The notes beneath the pieces were generated by a model, which worked only from the letters and a program-made list of their open reading frames with translations, ran no database searches and was not told the origin of the DNA. This document shows, piece after piece, positions 22,522 to 24,034 of a stretch of 24,034 nucleotides of DNA. Every line of letters begins with the position of its first letter. The first letter of the stretch is position 1. The position numbers were made by a program, and so were the translations under genes. Source of the DNA: Nitrosotalea sp. (lineage in GTDB: Archaea; Thermoproteota; Nitrososphaeria; Nitrososphaerales; Nitrosopumilaceae); NCBI GenBank assembly GCA_022545805.1, contig JAKEIJ010000036.1, positions 1 to 24,034 of the forward strand, in the 5' to 3' direction.

Positions 22522-23154
22522 ATGGCAAAATGGCTATCTTGGATAAAATCAAATGATAAAGAAATCATTGCAATACTAAATGATCTTGCAAATAAAGCAG
22601 AAGAATCTGCAAAGTTATTGGTAGAACTGTTTGTAAACTTTGATAAATTAAATGAGATTCAATCTCAGATTGAAACAATAGAAAAAGAAGCTGATAAATT
22701 AACACACTCGGTCTTTGAGGAACTAAATAAGACATTCATAACTCCATTAGACCGAGAAGACATATCAAGAATAGCATCAAAGACAGACGATATCATAGAT
22801 TACATTGACGGAATAGTTGGAAGAATCATTGGTTTTAAGATAAAGTCACCCCCGCCATATATGCTTGAAATTGCAAAAGAAATTCACAATTCCACAAAAG
22901 AGATCAACTTGATGATTACAAGATTAAACAAGGTAAAGGCAGACAAATCATTAATCGAACATTGTCGGGCCATAAATGAACAAGAACATCGCGTTGATGC
23001 AATTTACCGTAAAGCCATAGGAGAGTTATTTGAAACTACAGAAGTTATTAACATAATCAAGATGAAGGATACATACGAGGCACTAGAACATGCCTCAGAC
23101 AGGTGTCTTGATGTTGCCGATTCCATTGAGGACATTGTTCTCAAATACACATAG
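22522..23154 (+). CDS. PhoU-like DUF47 family protein
   Basis: The 210-residue all-helical protein matches the DUF47/PhoU-like family: IEKEADKLTHSVFEELNKTFITPLDREDISRIASKTDDIIDYIDGIVGRI, then EQEHRVDAIYRKAIGELF and DTYEALEHASDRCLDVADSIEDIV. The acidic E/D-x3-D repeats of this family bind metal clusters. It is normally encoded next to PiT phosphate permeases and thought to control their activity. Here the permease starts 8 bp downstream. A TTTAAC box (22495-22500) lies about 25 bp upstream of the ATG at 22522. No recognisable Pho-box is seen. Confidence 0.92.
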   Translation: MAKWLSWIKSNDKEIIAILNDLANKAEESAKLLVELFVNFDKLNEIQSQIETIEKEADKLTHSVFEELNKTFITPLDREDISRIASKTDDIIDYIDGIVGRIIGFKIKSPPPYMLEIAKEIHNSTKEINLMITRLNKVKADKSLIEHCRAINEQEHRVDAIYRKAIGELFETTEVINIIKMKDTYEALEHASDRCLDVADSIEDIVLKYT

Positions 23155-23162
23155 GTATTTTC

Positions 23163-24034
23163 ATGATTGAAATAGCAATTGGAGCAATTGTAGTAGCACT
23201 AGTTTTTGATTTTCTCAATGGGTTCCATGATGCAGCAAACTCGATTGCAACAGTGGTTGGAACAAGAATTTTGAGGCCATTGCATGCAGTCACCTTGGCA
23301 GCGGCTGCGAACTTTATTGGTCCATTCCTATTTGGAGTTGCAGTTGCCACAACAATTGGAAAAGGAATCATAAATCCAGATTTTGTAACACTGAACATAA
23401 TAATTGGTGCCTTGGCAGGGGCCATAGTTTGGGATGTCATAACATGGTTACTAGGATTACCTACCTCTAGTAGTCATGCATTGGTGGGTGGAATCATAGG
23501 AGCAGGAATTGCAGGAGCAGGTTCTCAAGTGATAATATTGGATGGAATTCAAAAGGTAGGAATAGGAATTCTAGTCTCGCCAATAGCAGGTTTTGCTGCA
23601 GCATTTGCAATGGGATTAGCTATAATGACAGTATTTGCAAAGGCAAAACCACATGCAGTAAACTCTGCATTTGGAAGACTGCAGCTAGTTTCTGCCACAT
23701 ATTTTTCCTTGACCCATGGAGCAAACGATGGACAAAAGACAATGGGTGTCATTGCATTGATTTTACTAACTCAAGGTGTAATTACAAAGTTTAGTGTTCC
23801 ATATTACGTGATAATAATGGCTGCACTAGCAATAAGCCTTGGAACTTTCTTTGGAGGATGGCGCATAGTAAAGACAATGGCAGTAAAGATTACTCAGCTT
23901 AGACCATATCAGGGGTTTGCTGCAGAAACAAGTGCAGCCAGTATACTTGCCACTCTTGCATGGCTTGGCATTCCTGCAAGTACTACACATGCAATTTCTG
24001 GAAGCATAATGGGAGTGGGAGCAGTAAGAAGAAT
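23163..24034 (+). CDS. PiT-family inorganic phosphate permease, 3' end cut by the window
   Basis: The frame from ATG 23163 stays open to the last base, about 290 codons. Two copies of the PiT signature are present: FLNGFHDAANSIATVV near the N-terminus and THGANDGQKTMGV further on. LPTSSSHALVGGIIG and IPASTTHAISGSIMG are the paired half-repeats of PiT/PNT transporters. Many hydrophobic segments alternate with short loops, so it is an integral membrane protein taking up phosphate with a cation. It forms an operon with the DUF47 protein. The C-terminus lies beyond the window. Confidence 0.94.
   Translation, partial: MIEIAIGAIVVALVFDFLNGFHDAANSIATVVGTRILRPLHAVTLAAAANFIGPFLFGVAVATTIGKGIINPDFVTLNIIIGALAGAIVWDVITWLLGLPTSSSHALVGGIIGAGIAGAGSQVIILDGIQKVGIGILVSPIAGFAAAFAMGLAIMTVFAKAKPHAVNSAFGRLQLVSATYFSLTHGANDGQKTMGVIALILLTQGVITKFSVPYYVIIMAALAISLGTFFGGWRIVKTMAVKITQLRPYQGFAAETSAASILATLAWLGIPASTTHAISGSIMGVGAVRR

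Noticed and set aside
23141..23752. Minus-strand ORFs opposite the phosphate permease
   Set aside because: The plus strand encodes a clear PiT transporter continuously to the window end.
1..24034. Mobile elements, CRISPR arrays, prophage or toxin-antitoxin modules
   Set aside because: No transposase or integrase, no direct-repeat array, no flanking inverted repeats and no compositional break were seen.

Overview
The window is a compact, A+T-rich stretch of an archaeal chromosome, and the gene set points to Thaumarchaeota (Nitrososphaerota), most likely a Nitrosopumilales-type ammonia oxidiser. The archaeal/eukaryal information-processing genes include ribosomal proteins S24e, S27ae and S8e, SRP54 and SRP19, Gar1, TFB, aIF5A, Pus10 and a tRNA-Tyr with an intron. 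The strongest lineage marker is a J-domain/ferredoxin fusion (DnaJ-Fer), which is typical of Thaumarchaeota. Genes are packed with very short gaps. Many starts lie about 25-30 bp after a TATA-like box, so many transcripts appear leaderless. No gap exceeds about 190 bp, and I see no insertion sequence, CRISPR array or prophage.

Layout. 1-1988 (+): end of an aromatic amino acid operon (aminotransferase, TyrA) and a Nudix protein. 1971-4662: divergent thiamine pair, thiC (-) and a thiD-thiN fusion (+), around one palindromic TATA box. 4711-5867 (+): sugar-1-phosphate nucleotidyltransferase plus a eukaryote-like GNA1-type acetyltransferase. 5849-7338 (-): a four-helix membrane protein and a GalT-like protein. 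7495-10018 (+): hemerythrin-like protein, SlyD-like FKBP, archaeal phosphoglycerate mutase. 10008-10568 (-): DUF309 protein. 10651-11177 (+): S24e and S27ae. 11178-17364 (-): a HEFLH putative metalloprotein, Pus10, DnaJ-Fer, SRP54, Dph6, an unannotated 37-residue CxxC/CxxC protein, a box C/D guide RNA, aIF5A and an orphan protein. 17439-18110 (+): intron-containing tRNA-Tyr and an Lrp/AsnC regulator. 18103-18855 (-): a helical-repeat/receiver protein. 18966-20281 (+): ScpA and ScpB. 20346-22336 (+): S8e, SRP19, Gar1 and TFB, closed by a hairpin/U-tract terminator. 22522-24034 (+): PhoU-like DUF47 protein and a PiT phosphate permease that runs off the window.

The most notable find is a box C/D guide RNA at 16137-16202 (-), starting three bases after the aIF5A stop codon. 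Its terminal stem, C, D', C' and D boxes and spacing form a complete kink-turn design. Its D guide matches the elongator tRNA-Met anticodon loop and, by the N+5 rule, points exactly to C34. It sits among other genes that modify the translation machinery: aIF5A (hypusine substrate), Dph6 (diphthamide) and Pus10 (tRNA pseudouridine). Other points of interest are a TFB whose zinc ribbon lacks a cysteine, a GalT-like protein with HAHLN instead of HPHxQ, and a ThiC with a shortened cysteine spacing.
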